Source of the DNA: Nitrospira sp.
Lineage (GTDB): Bacteria > Nitrospirota > Nitrospiria > Nitrospirales > Nitrospiraceae
Reading direction: 5' to 3'
DNA: 64,000 bases
Assembly (NCBI GenBank): GCA_023248215.1
Contig: JAHFEW010000007.1
Span: 1 to 64,000 of the forward strand
The position numbers and the translations under genes are program-made. This document shows positions 35,068-42,026 of the stretch, piece by piece (within the stretch, counting starts at the first letter, position 1; each line of letters opens with the position of its first letter). Under the pieces are notes generated by a model. That model worked only from the letters and a program-made list of their open reading frames with translations, made no database searches and was not told the origin of the DNA.

Positions 35068-36006
35068 CTACCGCCGATAGACCGGCGGCTCTCCCGGCGG
35101 ACGGCTCTTGAAGCGGCGATGCTGCCAAAAATATTGCTCCGGCACTCGACGGACGGCGCCCTCGATCAGGCGGTTGATGCGCACGGTATCCTCTAACACT
35201 TCGCCGGATGGGAACTGATCGAGCGCCGGCCCCACTTCGATGTCATAGCCGCTTCCATCAGCCCTTCGATAGTAAAAACAAGGCACCACCGGCGCTCCAC
35301 TTACTTTTGCCAATCGGGAGGTGGCAGTGAGTGACGCCGCCGGCACCCCGAAAAACGGAGCGAACACACTACGCTTCGACCCCGCATCGATATCGGGGGC
35401 ATACCACACCACCCGGTTCTTGGCCAAAGCTCGAAGGACGCCCCTCATGTCGCGATGCTGGATTAAGTCCGAATAGTAGCGGCTGCGGCAGCCGTTCGCG
35501 ACCGTATCCGCCACGACATCGTTTTGAGGCCGGTACACGATAGCGATCGGTTGCTCCAGCGCCAGAAAGCGGCCGGCGAGTTCCGCCGTATGCAAATGTG
35601 CTCCACAGAGCAAGACCCCTCGTCCCTGCTGGAGCGCCTCTTGAATGTGCTCCAGCCCCTTGATCGTACATTCACAATGCCTGCGCGGATCCTTCGCCCA
35701 CCAGGCGAGCCCGATCTCCAACATGCCCATTCCCATGGACTCGAAGCAGCGCAGAGCAACCTTGTCGCGCTCGGCTATCGTCTGATGAGGAAAACATAAC
35801 GCTAAATTCACCCGCACAATATCGCGCCGCCTTGTGAGCAGACCATGTAGCAAGCGCCCGCACTGCCGGCCGAGCGCGAGCTGCCAACGATAGGGAAGCA
35901 ACGAGAGGAGGCGAAATAATCCTAAGCCGACCCAGGTAGGCCAATAGAACGGGTGATAGGGACTATGCGGCTGCGGCCGCTGACTTCGGGTATTCGTGCT
36001 GGACAT
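35068..36006 (-). CDS. LpxL/HtrB-type lysophospholipid acyltransferase, 312 aa
   Basis: Late acyltransferase of lipid A or a related lipid. A hydrophobic segment near 25-37 anchors it to the inner membrane. The catalytic HX4E pair is His137-Glu142 (HLHTAE). Other family stretches: ENRRxxxxNL-like RRDIVRVNLALCFP, RPQNDVVAD, WYAPDIDAGSKRSVFAPFFG and EQYFWQHRRFKSRPPGE. The length fits. The gene is preceded by a perfect palindrome that overlaps a -10-like box (36010-36032). Confidence 0.88.
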   Translation of the reverse strand: MSSTNTRSQRPQPHSPYHPFYWPTWVGLGLFRLLSLLPYRWQLALGRQCGRLLHGLLTRRRDIVRVNLALCFPHQTIAERDKVALRCFESMGMGMLEIGLAWWAKDPRRHCECTIKGLEHIQEALQQGRGVLLCGAHLHTAELAGRFLALEQPIAIVYRPQNDVVADTVANGCRSRYYSDLIQHRDMRGVLRALAKNRVVWYAPDIDAGSKRSVFAPFFGVPAASLTATSRLAKVSGAPVVPCFYYRRADGSGYDIEVGPALDQFPSGEVLEDTVRINRLIEGAVRRVPEQYFWQHRRFKSRPPGEPPVYRR

Positions 36007-36009
36007 GGC

Positions 36010-36032
36010 CTACAATGGGGAGGCCATTGTAG
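36010..36032 (-). promoter_or_regulatory. Perfect palindrome overlapping the promoter of the acyltransferase gene
   Basis: CTACAATGG (36010-36018) and CCATTGTAG (36024-36032) are exact reverse complements, five bases apart. On the minus strand the upstream arm contains TACAAT (36031-36026), with TTGCGC 17 bases before it (36054-36049), a plausible promoter. The start codon is at 36006. A regulator bound here would block transcription; as RNA it would hide the start region, which has no Shine-Dalgarno sequence. Confidence 0.55.
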
Positions 36033-36218
36033 GGAAACGGAGCGGCGAGCGCAATCTCAACCTGCGTCCGGCCTGTCTATGGGAGGGCGACCATGGCTCT
36101 CAGCGGGACGGAATGAGCTATGCGATGCCTACCGACACCGGTGCCGGCCGACTGGGAGGCAAGTCCTTCCGCAGCGCACAGTCCACCCTCCCCATCGCGG
36201 GCGAACCATCACAGAAGA

Positions 36219-36599
36219 CTATGACGCAGGCTTCATCGCGATCGTGATGAACTTTCGCAGCCGCATCTCTGCCACCGGGGACAGGTCGACAAACTCCAAC
36301 CCATAGATCTGATCTTTCTCCCAGCGCACGGCGGCTTCCTCAACCGTCATCGGCGAGGCCTGATTCGGCAGGGACAGGCTGACCGACAGCCTGTCGCCGC
36401 GCTGAATTCCGGCCTCGCTCATCACCTTGGCTCCTTTCATCGACACATCGAATACCACCCCGATCCCGTCGCCTCCCCGGCTGAGCCATTTGGCCAGACC
36501 GAGGCGGGAGAGTGAACAGACGAAGGGCGCCGGAATTCGCAGGCGCGGGTGCTGACGCAAGTCGACGGAGAAGTGTTCCTGCCCTGTAGTGCCATTCAT
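36219..36599 (-). CDS. PilZ-domain protein, 126 aa
   Basis: PilZ domain: DLRQHPRLRIPAPF supplies the basic N-terminal stretch, FDVSMKGAKVM the D-x-S-x-x-G motif with the usual following Ala, making it the most canonical of the three PilZ proteins here. C-terminal AVRWEKDQIYGLEFVDLSP. The start at 36599 (MNGTTGQ) has GGGAGG seven bases upstream; the frame continues to 36761 but the extra part is not protein-like. Confidence 0.8.
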   Translation of the reverse strand: MNGTTGQEHFSVDLRQHPRLRIPAPFVCSLSRLGLAKWLSRGGDGIGVVFDVSMKGAKVMSEAGIQRGDRLSVSLSLPNQASPMTVEEAAVRWEKDQIYGLEFVDLSPVAEMRLRKFITIAMKPAS

Positions 36600-36616
36600 A
36601 CGTAACCTCCCGTATG
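36597..36616 (-). promoter_or_regulatory. Hairpin with Shine-Dalgarno in its loop and start codon in its stem
   Basis: On the minus strand CATACG, loop GGAGGTTA, CGTATG: the second arm ends in the ATG of the PilZ gene. The stem is six perfect pairs. It could expose or mask the start codon depending on folding. Confidence 0.45.
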
Positions 36617-36770
36617 TCTGATGGTCACTGTATCTCATCATCGCTTGTTCGAGAACCAAATTGAAGAAACCGGCAGACCACAAGCCGAGAGGGAGAGGAC
36701 GGCATGCCGGGCGGAATAAATAATGGTTCTGTCGTTGCCCGGCATGCGTCTCGCCGCGCAATGCAGGGCT

Positions 36771-37124
36771 TTACTTACGGCGCTTGCCGCGCTGCTGCAT
36801 CATATCGGCACAGCCCTGGGAGAGATCTTGTGTATGCTGCTTCAAGCACTGGGCAATCCGTCCCTCCCCCGGTTTCACGTCAGGGCAAAGCTTTTTTACA
36901 TCCTCGGCACAGGCCTTCCTCAAGGGATGGTTCCCCTTTCCTTCGCGGCCTTTCCCAGAACTGCCGGGTGAATCTGGCGTCGCGGTGGGATGCTCCTGAT
37001 CGGTTGAAGATGAAGGTTCGGTTGCCGACAGGGTGGGCTCGCTCATCCCGGAGACTCCGACCAGAAATCCACTCAAGAGCACAACAAGAACTGACTTCCG
37101 CAGATACACAGACAGTCCACACAT
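36771..37124 (-). CDS. Exported Cys-rich repeat protein (GLG1/FGFR-type), 117 aa
   Basis: GGAGG precedes the ATG at 37124. An N-terminal signal-like stretch (SVLVVLLSGFLVGVSGM) is followed by a Ser/Thr/Pro-rich linker and one Cys_rich_FGFR repeat: CAEDVKKLCPDVKPGEGRI, then QCLKQH and GCADMM. The same C-x3-D-x3-C...CL...C spacing occurs in the protein at 9342-9953. Expected in the periplasm. Basic tail (QQRGKRRK). Role unknown. Confidence 0.75.
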   Translation of the reverse strand: MCGLSVYLRKSVLVVLLSGFLVGVSGMSEPTLSATEPSSSTDQEHPTATPDSPGSSGKGREGKGNHPLRKACAEDVKKLCPDVKPGEGRIAQCLKQHTQDLSQGCADMMQQRGKRRK

Positions 37125-37334
37125 AGAATCCTCCTTCCAGTGATTAACGCCGTAACCGCCTCTCATTCGGCACATGTTGCGGATGAGAGCAGGATCTGTT
37201 TCGCGACATAGTGACACCAACGTATTTGCCCACGCTGGGTTGACCAGCCGCCAGCATCCATCACGAGGGCGTCAGGCACGCTGAACCGTACGAGCGCCCC
37301 CTAATCCGTGGATGAACCCGTCCTGAAAATACGC

Positions 37335-37363
37335 TTGCGAAAACATGCGCGCTTGATTATTCT
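37335..37363 (+). promoter_or_regulatory. Promoter abutting the desaturase start (leaderless candidate)
   Basis: TTGCGA (37335-37340), 17 bases, TATTCT (37358-37363). The ATG begins at 37370, where transcription would be expected to start, and no Shine-Dalgarno sequence precedes it. Confidence 0.5.
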
Positions 37364-37369
37364 GGTGAG

Positions 37370-38239
37370 ATGCAAGATATTTCCCAAAATTCCGTTCCAG
37401 CCGACGTCGTTCACCGCATCCACCACAAGTTCTGGACCTACCTCCTGTTCTGGTCGATTGTCGCAGGGTCGATGATCGCAGTCCCAGGCTACGGACTGGT
37501 CTATGGATACTCCTGGCTAGATTGGACGATGTTTGCCGTGCTCTACGTCATCACCGGCCTGGGTATCACGGTGGGCTACCACCGGCTGTTGACCCATCGC
37601 AGTTTCGAATGCCCCGACTGGGTGAAAGCCTGTCTCTTGGTCGCCGGGGGCTGGGCCCTTCAGAACTCCGGTGCGAAATGGACGGCTGACCACCTGCGCC
37701 ACCATGCCCACTGCGATGACCCGGCCGACCCGTACAACGCCAAACGGGGGTTCTGGTACAGCCACTGCGGCTGGCTCCTCAATCCCGTGCCCTGCAACGA
37801 TGAACGATTCGGCTCCCGCGTCATGCAGGACCGCGTGGCGATGTGGCAACACCGTCATTATGTGGCGATCGTCATCATCGGCCTGGCCATCCCCTTTGTC
37901 GTGGGATTTCTTTATGACGGCTGGAGGGGCGGAATCAGTGGCTTCATGCTGGCCGGAGTCGGACGCACCTTTGCCGTCCTGAACTCGACCTTCTGCATCA
38001 ATTCGGTCTGTCATTTGTGGGGAGAACAACCCTACACCACGGCCAATTCAAGCCGCAACTCCTGGTTGGTCTCCTTGCTGACGTTCGGCGAAGGCTATCA
38101 CAACTATCACCATACCTATCCCAGTGACTATCGTAATGGACCGCTCTGGTATAATTTCGATCCCTCAAAGTGGCTCATCTACGCTCTGTGGAAAATGGGA
38201 CTGGCCTCCTCACTCAGAACCGCCTCCTCCGGCGCCTAA
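37370..38239 (+). CDS. Acyl-CoA (stearoyl-type, delta-9) desaturase, 289 aa
   Basis: Membrane di-iron desaturase introducing a double bond in fatty acyl chains. The three His boxes are complete: HRLLTH (near 71), HLRHH (near 107) and HNYHH (near 245), with hydrophobic helices around them. EGYHNYHHTYPSDYR is a family hallmark. It should adjust membrane fluidity, and its position beside a cold-shock-like RRM gene fits a cold response (inference). No leader sequence appears to exist. Confidence 0.92.
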   Translation: MQDISQNSVPADVVHRIHHKFWTYLLFWSIVAGSMIAVPGYGLVYGYSWLDWTMFAVLYVITGLGITVGYHRLLTHRSFECPDWVKACLLVAGGWALQNSGAKWTADHLRHHAHCDDPADPYNAKRGFWYSHCGWLLNPVPCNDERFGSRVMQDRVAMWQHRHYVAIVIIGLAIPFVVGFLYDGWRGGISGFMLAGVGRTFAVLNSTFCINSVCHLWGEQPYTTANSSRNSWLVSLLTFGEGYHNYHHTYPSDYRNGPLWYNFDPSKWLIYALWKMGLASSLRTASSGA

Positions 38240-38276
38240 GCGACACACCACCTGCATCAACGCCAGAGAGGACTCG

Positions 38277-38453
38277 ATGAACGACACCACACGTTTGCCG
38301 AGTCCGCATCCTTCACCAGGGTTCGCGACAATAGCCTCCGCGGAATGCTTCAATGGGAAGTTGACCGACCAAGCGGCGAGCCTGCCGGTTGTCAGGCTTG
38401 TCCCAACGACTTACCCGGGGCATAGCGGAAGGCTTGGTAAATCATGCAGGTAG
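38277..38453 (+). CDS. Possible small protein, 58 aa
   Basis: ATG with GAGAGGA six bases upstream, frame beginning MNDTTRLPSPHPSPGFATIA. The composition is only mildly protein-like and no family is recognised. It lies directly after the desaturase gene and before the hairpin at 38477, so it could be a last gene of that transcript. Confidence 0.3.
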   Translation: MNDTTRLPSPHPSPGFATIASAECFNGKLTDQAASLPVVRLVPTTYPGHSGRLGKSCR

Positions 38454-38476
38454 GAACGAACAAAGGAGCTTTCCCT

Positions 38477-38517
38477 CGGTTGGGGTCACCCCCATCCAAC
38501 CGAATAAAACTTTTTTT
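38477..38517 (+). terminator. Hairpin and T-run, terminator-like
   Basis: CGGTTGG...CCAACCG (38477-38502), with GGGG/CCCC extension near the loop, is followed after eight bases by seven T. The gap between stem and T-run weakens the call. Confidence 0.5.
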
Positions 38518-38760
38518 CATTTTATCGCTAAAGAGATAGTATTCTCCAAACTCTTCTGTTAGCATGCATCATGATCTCATGACGGGCCGCATGAGAAACA
38601 TGGTTTCAGATGGCCCATCACCGATGTTGTTTGTTACCGAGAAGTTGATCGGAAGTCAGACCCAAGTCGCCTCAATGATCGCGTCTTCGGCCCGCTCATT
38701 CCCCTCATATGTCTGTTCTCGCGTCGCCGACAATGTCACCATTCAAAAGGAGAGACCCCT
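38518..38760 (+). other. AT-richer leader ahead of the RRM gene
   Basis: About 240 bases with no convincing gene. It is locally A/T-rich around 38511-38570 compared with its surroundings, and ends in AAAAGGAGAG before the ATG at 38761. Long structured leaders are known for cold-induced RNA-binding protein genes; here this is only a possibility. Confidence 0.35.
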
Positions 38761-39081
38761 ATGGGTACTAAATTGTACGTCGGCGGATTGCCGTATGCAG
38801 CCACTGAGTCACAGCTAAGCAACTTGTTTTCGACCCACGGCACCGTCGAGTCGGCACGCGTGATTACGGACAAGTTTACCGGACAGTCGCGCGGCTTCGG
38901 CTTCGTCGAAATGTCCACTGCGGAAGAAGCGAAGGCAGCCATCGCGGCCTTGAACGGCTCGGACATGGATGGCCGGCAGCTCACCGTGAATGAAGCGAAG
39001 CCCCAAGAGGCTCGTTCCGGTGGCGGCGGCGGTGGACGGTTTGGCGGCGGTGAAAACCGCGGCGGCCGCAACCGCTTCTAA
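38761..39081 (+). CDS. RRM RNA-binding protein with Gly-rich tail, 106 aa
   Basis: One RNA recognition motif (about 1-80): RNP2 is KLYVGGLPY, RNP1 is RGFGFVEM, both with the aromatic residues that stack on RNA bases. The tail (GGGGGGRFGGGENRGGRNRF) is Gly/Arg-rich. This is the compact bacterial RRM type found in cyanobacteria and Nitrospirota, often cold-inducible. AAAAGGAGAG precedes the start; a strong terminator follows. Confidence 0.93.
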   Translation: MGTKLYVGGLPYAATESQLSNLFSTHGTVESARVITDKFTGQSRGFGFVEMSTAEEAKAAIAALNGSDMDGRQLTVNEAKPQEARSGGGGGGRFGGGENRGGRNRF

Positions 39082-39107
39082 AAGGTTACAAGACTCGTCT
39101 TGTCTCC

Positions 39108-39142
39108 GAAGGGGCGCTTCATCTGAAGCGCCCCTTCTTTTT
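39108..39142 (+). terminator. Rho-independent terminator of the RRM gene
   Basis: GAAGGGGCGCTTCA (39108-39121) pairs perfectly with TGAAGCGCCCCTTC (39124-39137), followed by five T. Confidence 0.9.
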
Positions 39143-39159
39143 GCCCTGCGCTTGTACCA

Positions 39160-39585
39160 TCATTGCTCTTCCGGCTTCGCCCGCAAGGCTTTCAGCCGCG
39201 CTCGCTTGGTTTTACTCTGCAATCTTCGCTGGGCGGATCCCTTGGTCGGCTTGGTCGGACGACGCGGAATACGCGGCACCGCCACACGCTGGATCAGCTC
39301 ACGCAGTCGATCTAGCGCAAGCGCGCGGTTCCGCTCCTGGCTCCGTGAATCCTGGGCCTTGATGATGATCACGCCTTCGCCTGTCACCCGATGGTCCCGC
39401 AATGCCAGGAGCCGCTCCTTATAGAACGGTGGAAGAGATGAGGCCGCGATATCGAAGCGCAAATGGATCGCCGAGGAGACCTTGTTGACGTGCTGCCCAC
39501 CCGCGCCCTGAGCCCGCACAGCGGTCAGTTCGATCTCTTCGTCCGGAATAGTCACATGCGTTGAAATGAACAACATAGCCGTCAC
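39160..39585 (-). CDS. arfB: ArfB-type peptidyl-tRNA hydrolase (ribosome rescue), 141 aa
   Basis: Release-factor-like single domain with the catalytic GGQ in RAQGAGGQHVNKVSSAI, which hydrolyses peptidyl-tRNA on stalled ribosomes. The C-terminal basic tail (PRRPTKPTKGSAQRRLQSKTKRARLK) is the mRNA-channel-probing extension of ArfB/YaeJ, so it is not a normal stop-codon-reading factor. Start: GTG at 39585 (AGAGA upstream) or the ATG three codons later; the family start MLFIS favours the latter. Confidence 0.92.
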   Translation of the reverse strand: MTAMLFISTHVTIPDEEIELTAVRAQGAGGQHVNKVSSAIHLRFDIAASSLPPFYKERLLALRDHRVTGEGVIIIKAQDSRSQERNRALALDRLRELIQRVAVPRIPRRPTKPTKGSAQRRLQSKTKRARLKALRAKPEEQ

Positions 39586-39778
39586 GCATCTCTGTACGAC
39601 CAGGAAACTACCGGGGGGACAGTGTGAGAGTCAACCCGGCAGCCGATAACCGTCCGCTCACGGGCGGCGAAGGCAAAGCAGGAGCCAGTTCTCCTCCCCC
39701 TCAAAATATGGAACTGCGCGCGTAAAGAAGCTATGATGCCGCCGGTAGGTCCTTGGGAATCGTGACGACGAGGCATTC

Positions 39779-41545
39779 GTGGAAGCTCCTGTGCGAAACT
39801 CATCTCCCCAACCAGGGTCCAAGGAAGAAAGAGGACGATGGGCCGAAGGGATCCTTCCGCTGGTTCTCTTCCTCTGTTTCGTCATCGCTGGGGCCGTAGG
39901 ACTCTATTCCCTCTCCTTCTTGCAGACGGTGCTGGTCGCTGAACGGGAAAGAGAACTGGCCATGAACGCCGCCGCCGTCGCGGACACCCTCGACCGCGTG
40001 CTGTTTGAACGGTTCGGCGATATCCAGGTGTTTGCAAATGACGGGGTATTTCGAGAAGGCACTTCAGATGAGAAGACCGCCAGGCTCCTGCAGTACAAGC
40101 AGCTCTACTGGTACTACTCCTGGCTGGGAGTCGCTGATACAAGCGGACAACTGATCGCGGCAACCGACTCGCTTCCCGCGCAAGGCACGCAAGGATTGAA
40201 TCCCGACTCCTTTGAATTGGTGCGGCGGACGGGAACCGTTCAATTGGAAGACGCGCATTTTTCATCTGAATCACGAAGGAACCTGGCCGTCGGATTCTCA
40301 GCACCGATCTATGGGGCACGAGGAGAATTTCTCGGGGCGGTGGCCACACGGGTACCGATCGAGAATCTTCGGACGATTTTCGAGCAGGAAGGCCGGCTGC
40401 GATACGGAGAAGGTACCTACGACTGGTTGCTGCTGGATCGGGAGGGGACGGTCCTCAGCGAAAAAACCCCATCGACAAGCATGAACGGCGGTCCGGTGAA
40501 GCTGGACCTGCCTTCGCAAGCCAAAGCCACCATTGAGGGGGATCAGCCCGGTTTCGTGGAAGAAGTCCATCATCGCCGAGGACATGCGGTCGTCACGGGC
40601 CATGCGAGGACTATGGGCTATGGCGATTTTCGCGGTTTCGACTGGCGGGTCTTGTTCCGCTTGGACCACGACCAGGTCTATGCCCCCGTCGATCGACTGG
40701 TATGGATGACGGGAGGAATCGGTTTACTGGTCATACTCCCCCTGACCGCCTACGGCATCTGGGTCTCGTGGAAACTGGGGCGTGAGCGGAACGACCTGGT
40801 CGAGGCGCGGCAAGCCTTGGAGCAGTCTGTAGCGGAACTGGGCCGTTCCAACACCGACCTGCAACAATTCGCCTACGTGGCTTCGCACGACTTGCAGGAG
40901 CCCCTCCGCATGGTGAGCAGCTACACGCAACTCTTGGCGAAGCGCTACAAGGGAAAACTCGATGCGGATGCGGATGAATTTATCGCCTTTGCCGTCGACG
41001 GCGCCAATCGCATGCAACGGCTCATTCAGGACCTCTTAGCCTATTCACGAGTCAGCACGGGAGGCCGCCAGTTCGAGTCCACTTCGTTGGAAGCTGCTCT
41101 CAACTATGCGCTAGAGAGCCTGAGAAATGCCGTGAACGAAAGCGGCGCGGTGATCACTCATGATCCGTTACCGACCGTCCTGGGTGATGAAAAACAGCTG
41201 GCGCAGTTGTTTCAGAACCTGCTGAGCAATGCCGTCAAATTCAGAGGGGAAGAACCGCCGCGCATTCACGTCTCCGCCAAGCGAACCAACGCCGGATGGC
41301 TGTTGTCCGTTCGTGACAATGGGATCGGACTCGACTCGCAGTATGCAGATCGTATCTTTGTGATATTCCAGAGGCTTCATACTAGACAAGAATTCCCTGG
41401 AACCGGCATCGGGCTGGCGATCTGCAAGAAGATCGTCGAACGGCACGGGGGGCGCATCTGGGTAGAATCTGAGCTTGGCAAGGGAACAACCTTTTATTTT
41501 ACTGTCCTAGACCACGAACGTAGTCACGACACCGCGCGTGAGTGA
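39779..41545 (+). CDS. Membrane sensor histidine kinase, 588 aa
   Basis: GTG start. Helix 1 at about 24-45, a periplasmic domain of about 260 residues (double Cache-like: PIYGARGEFLGAVATRVPIENL, TYDWLLLDREGTVLSEK), helix 2 at about 311-333, then a coiled stretch, HisKA (His370 in ASHDLQEPLRMV) and HATPase_c with NLLSNAVKF, RDNGIGLD and GTGIGLAI. The HisKA type is the Cph1/bacteriophytochrome one, which pairs with Rcp1-like single receivers; such a receiver gene follows 28 bases downstream. There is no attached receiver. Confidence 0.9.
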   Translation: MEAPVRNSSPQPGSKEERGRWAEGILPLVLFLCFVIAGAVGLYSLSFLQTVLVAERERELAMNAAAVADTLDRVLFERFGDIQVFANDGVFREGTSDEKTARLLQYKQLYWYYSWLGVADTSGQLIAATDSLPAQGTQGLNPDSFELVRRTGTVQLEDAHFSSESRRNLAVGFSAPIYGARGEFLGAVATRVPIENLRTIFEQEGRLRYGEGTYDWLLLDREGTVLSEKTPSTSMNGGPVKLDLPSQAKATIEGDQPGFVEEVHHRRGHAVVTGHARTMGYGDFRGFDWRVLFRLDHDQVYAPVDRLVWMTGGIGLLVILPLTAYGIWVSWKLGRERNDLVEARQALEQSVAELGRSNTDLQQFAYVASHDLQEPLRMVSSYTQLLAKRYKGKLDADADEFIAFAVDGANRMQRLIQDLLAYSRVSTGGRQFESTSLEAALNYALESLRNAVNESGAVITHDPLPTVLGDEKQLAQLFQNLLSNAVKFRGEEPPRIHVSAKRTNAGWLLSVRDNGIGLDSQYADRIFVIFQRLHTRQEFPGTGIGLAICKKIVERHGGRIWVESELGKGTTFYFTVLDHERSHDTARE

Positions 41546-41573
41546 ATGACGACACGAAAGGAGCGATAGTTGT

Positions 41574-42026
41574 ATGGTGCCTGAACTGGTGAAACCGATC
41601 GAGATTCTCCTGGTTGAAGATAATCCAGGCGATGTTCGCCTGACGAAGGAAGCGCTGAAGGAAGCGAAGGTCATTAACAATTTGACCGTGCTCAAAGACG
41701 GTGAGGAAGCCTTGACCTATCTGCGCCGGCAGGGTCCCTATACCAAGGCGAAGCGCCCCCATCTGATCCTACTCGACTTAAATCTCCCCCGAAAAGACGG
41801 CCGAGAAGTGCTGGCTCAAATCAAGGCCGAGGAGTCGCTAAAACGCATTCCCGTCGTCGTACTGACGACCTCGCAAGATGAACAGGATGTGTTGAAGAGT
41901 TATAACCTTCATGCCAACTGCTATATTACGAAGCCGGTCGATCTGGATCAGTTCATCAAGGTGGTGCGATCCATCGAAGATTTCTGGCTCGGCATCGTCG
42001 TGCTTCCAGTGAATGGGAAAGGCTGA
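41574..42026 (+). CDS. Single-domain response regulator, Rcp1 type, 150 aa
   Basis: Receiver domain alone: acidic pair in [12 protein letters not shown], phospho-acceptor Asp68 in [13 protein letters not shown], Thr in VLTTS, Lys in [10 protein letters not shown], all present. Rcp1-type features are the inserted [14 protein letters not shown] loop and the C-terminal helix FWLGIVVLP. Receives phosphate from the upstream kinase by context; no output domain. Its end overlaps the start of the next gene by 14 bases. Confidence 0.92.
   Translation: MVPELVKPIEILLVEDNPGDVRLTKEALKEAKVINNLTVLKDGEEALTYLRRQGPYTKAKRPHLILLDLNLPRKDGREVLAQIKAEESLKRIPVVVLTTSQDEQDVLKSYNLHANCYITKPVDLDQFIKVVRSIEDFWLGIVVLPVNGKG

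Noticed and set aside
35996-36247. 83-codon plus-strand frame between the acyltransferase and PilZ genes
   Set aside because: Overlaps the promoter palindrome and the 3' end of the PilZ gene; no convincing ribosome site or domain.
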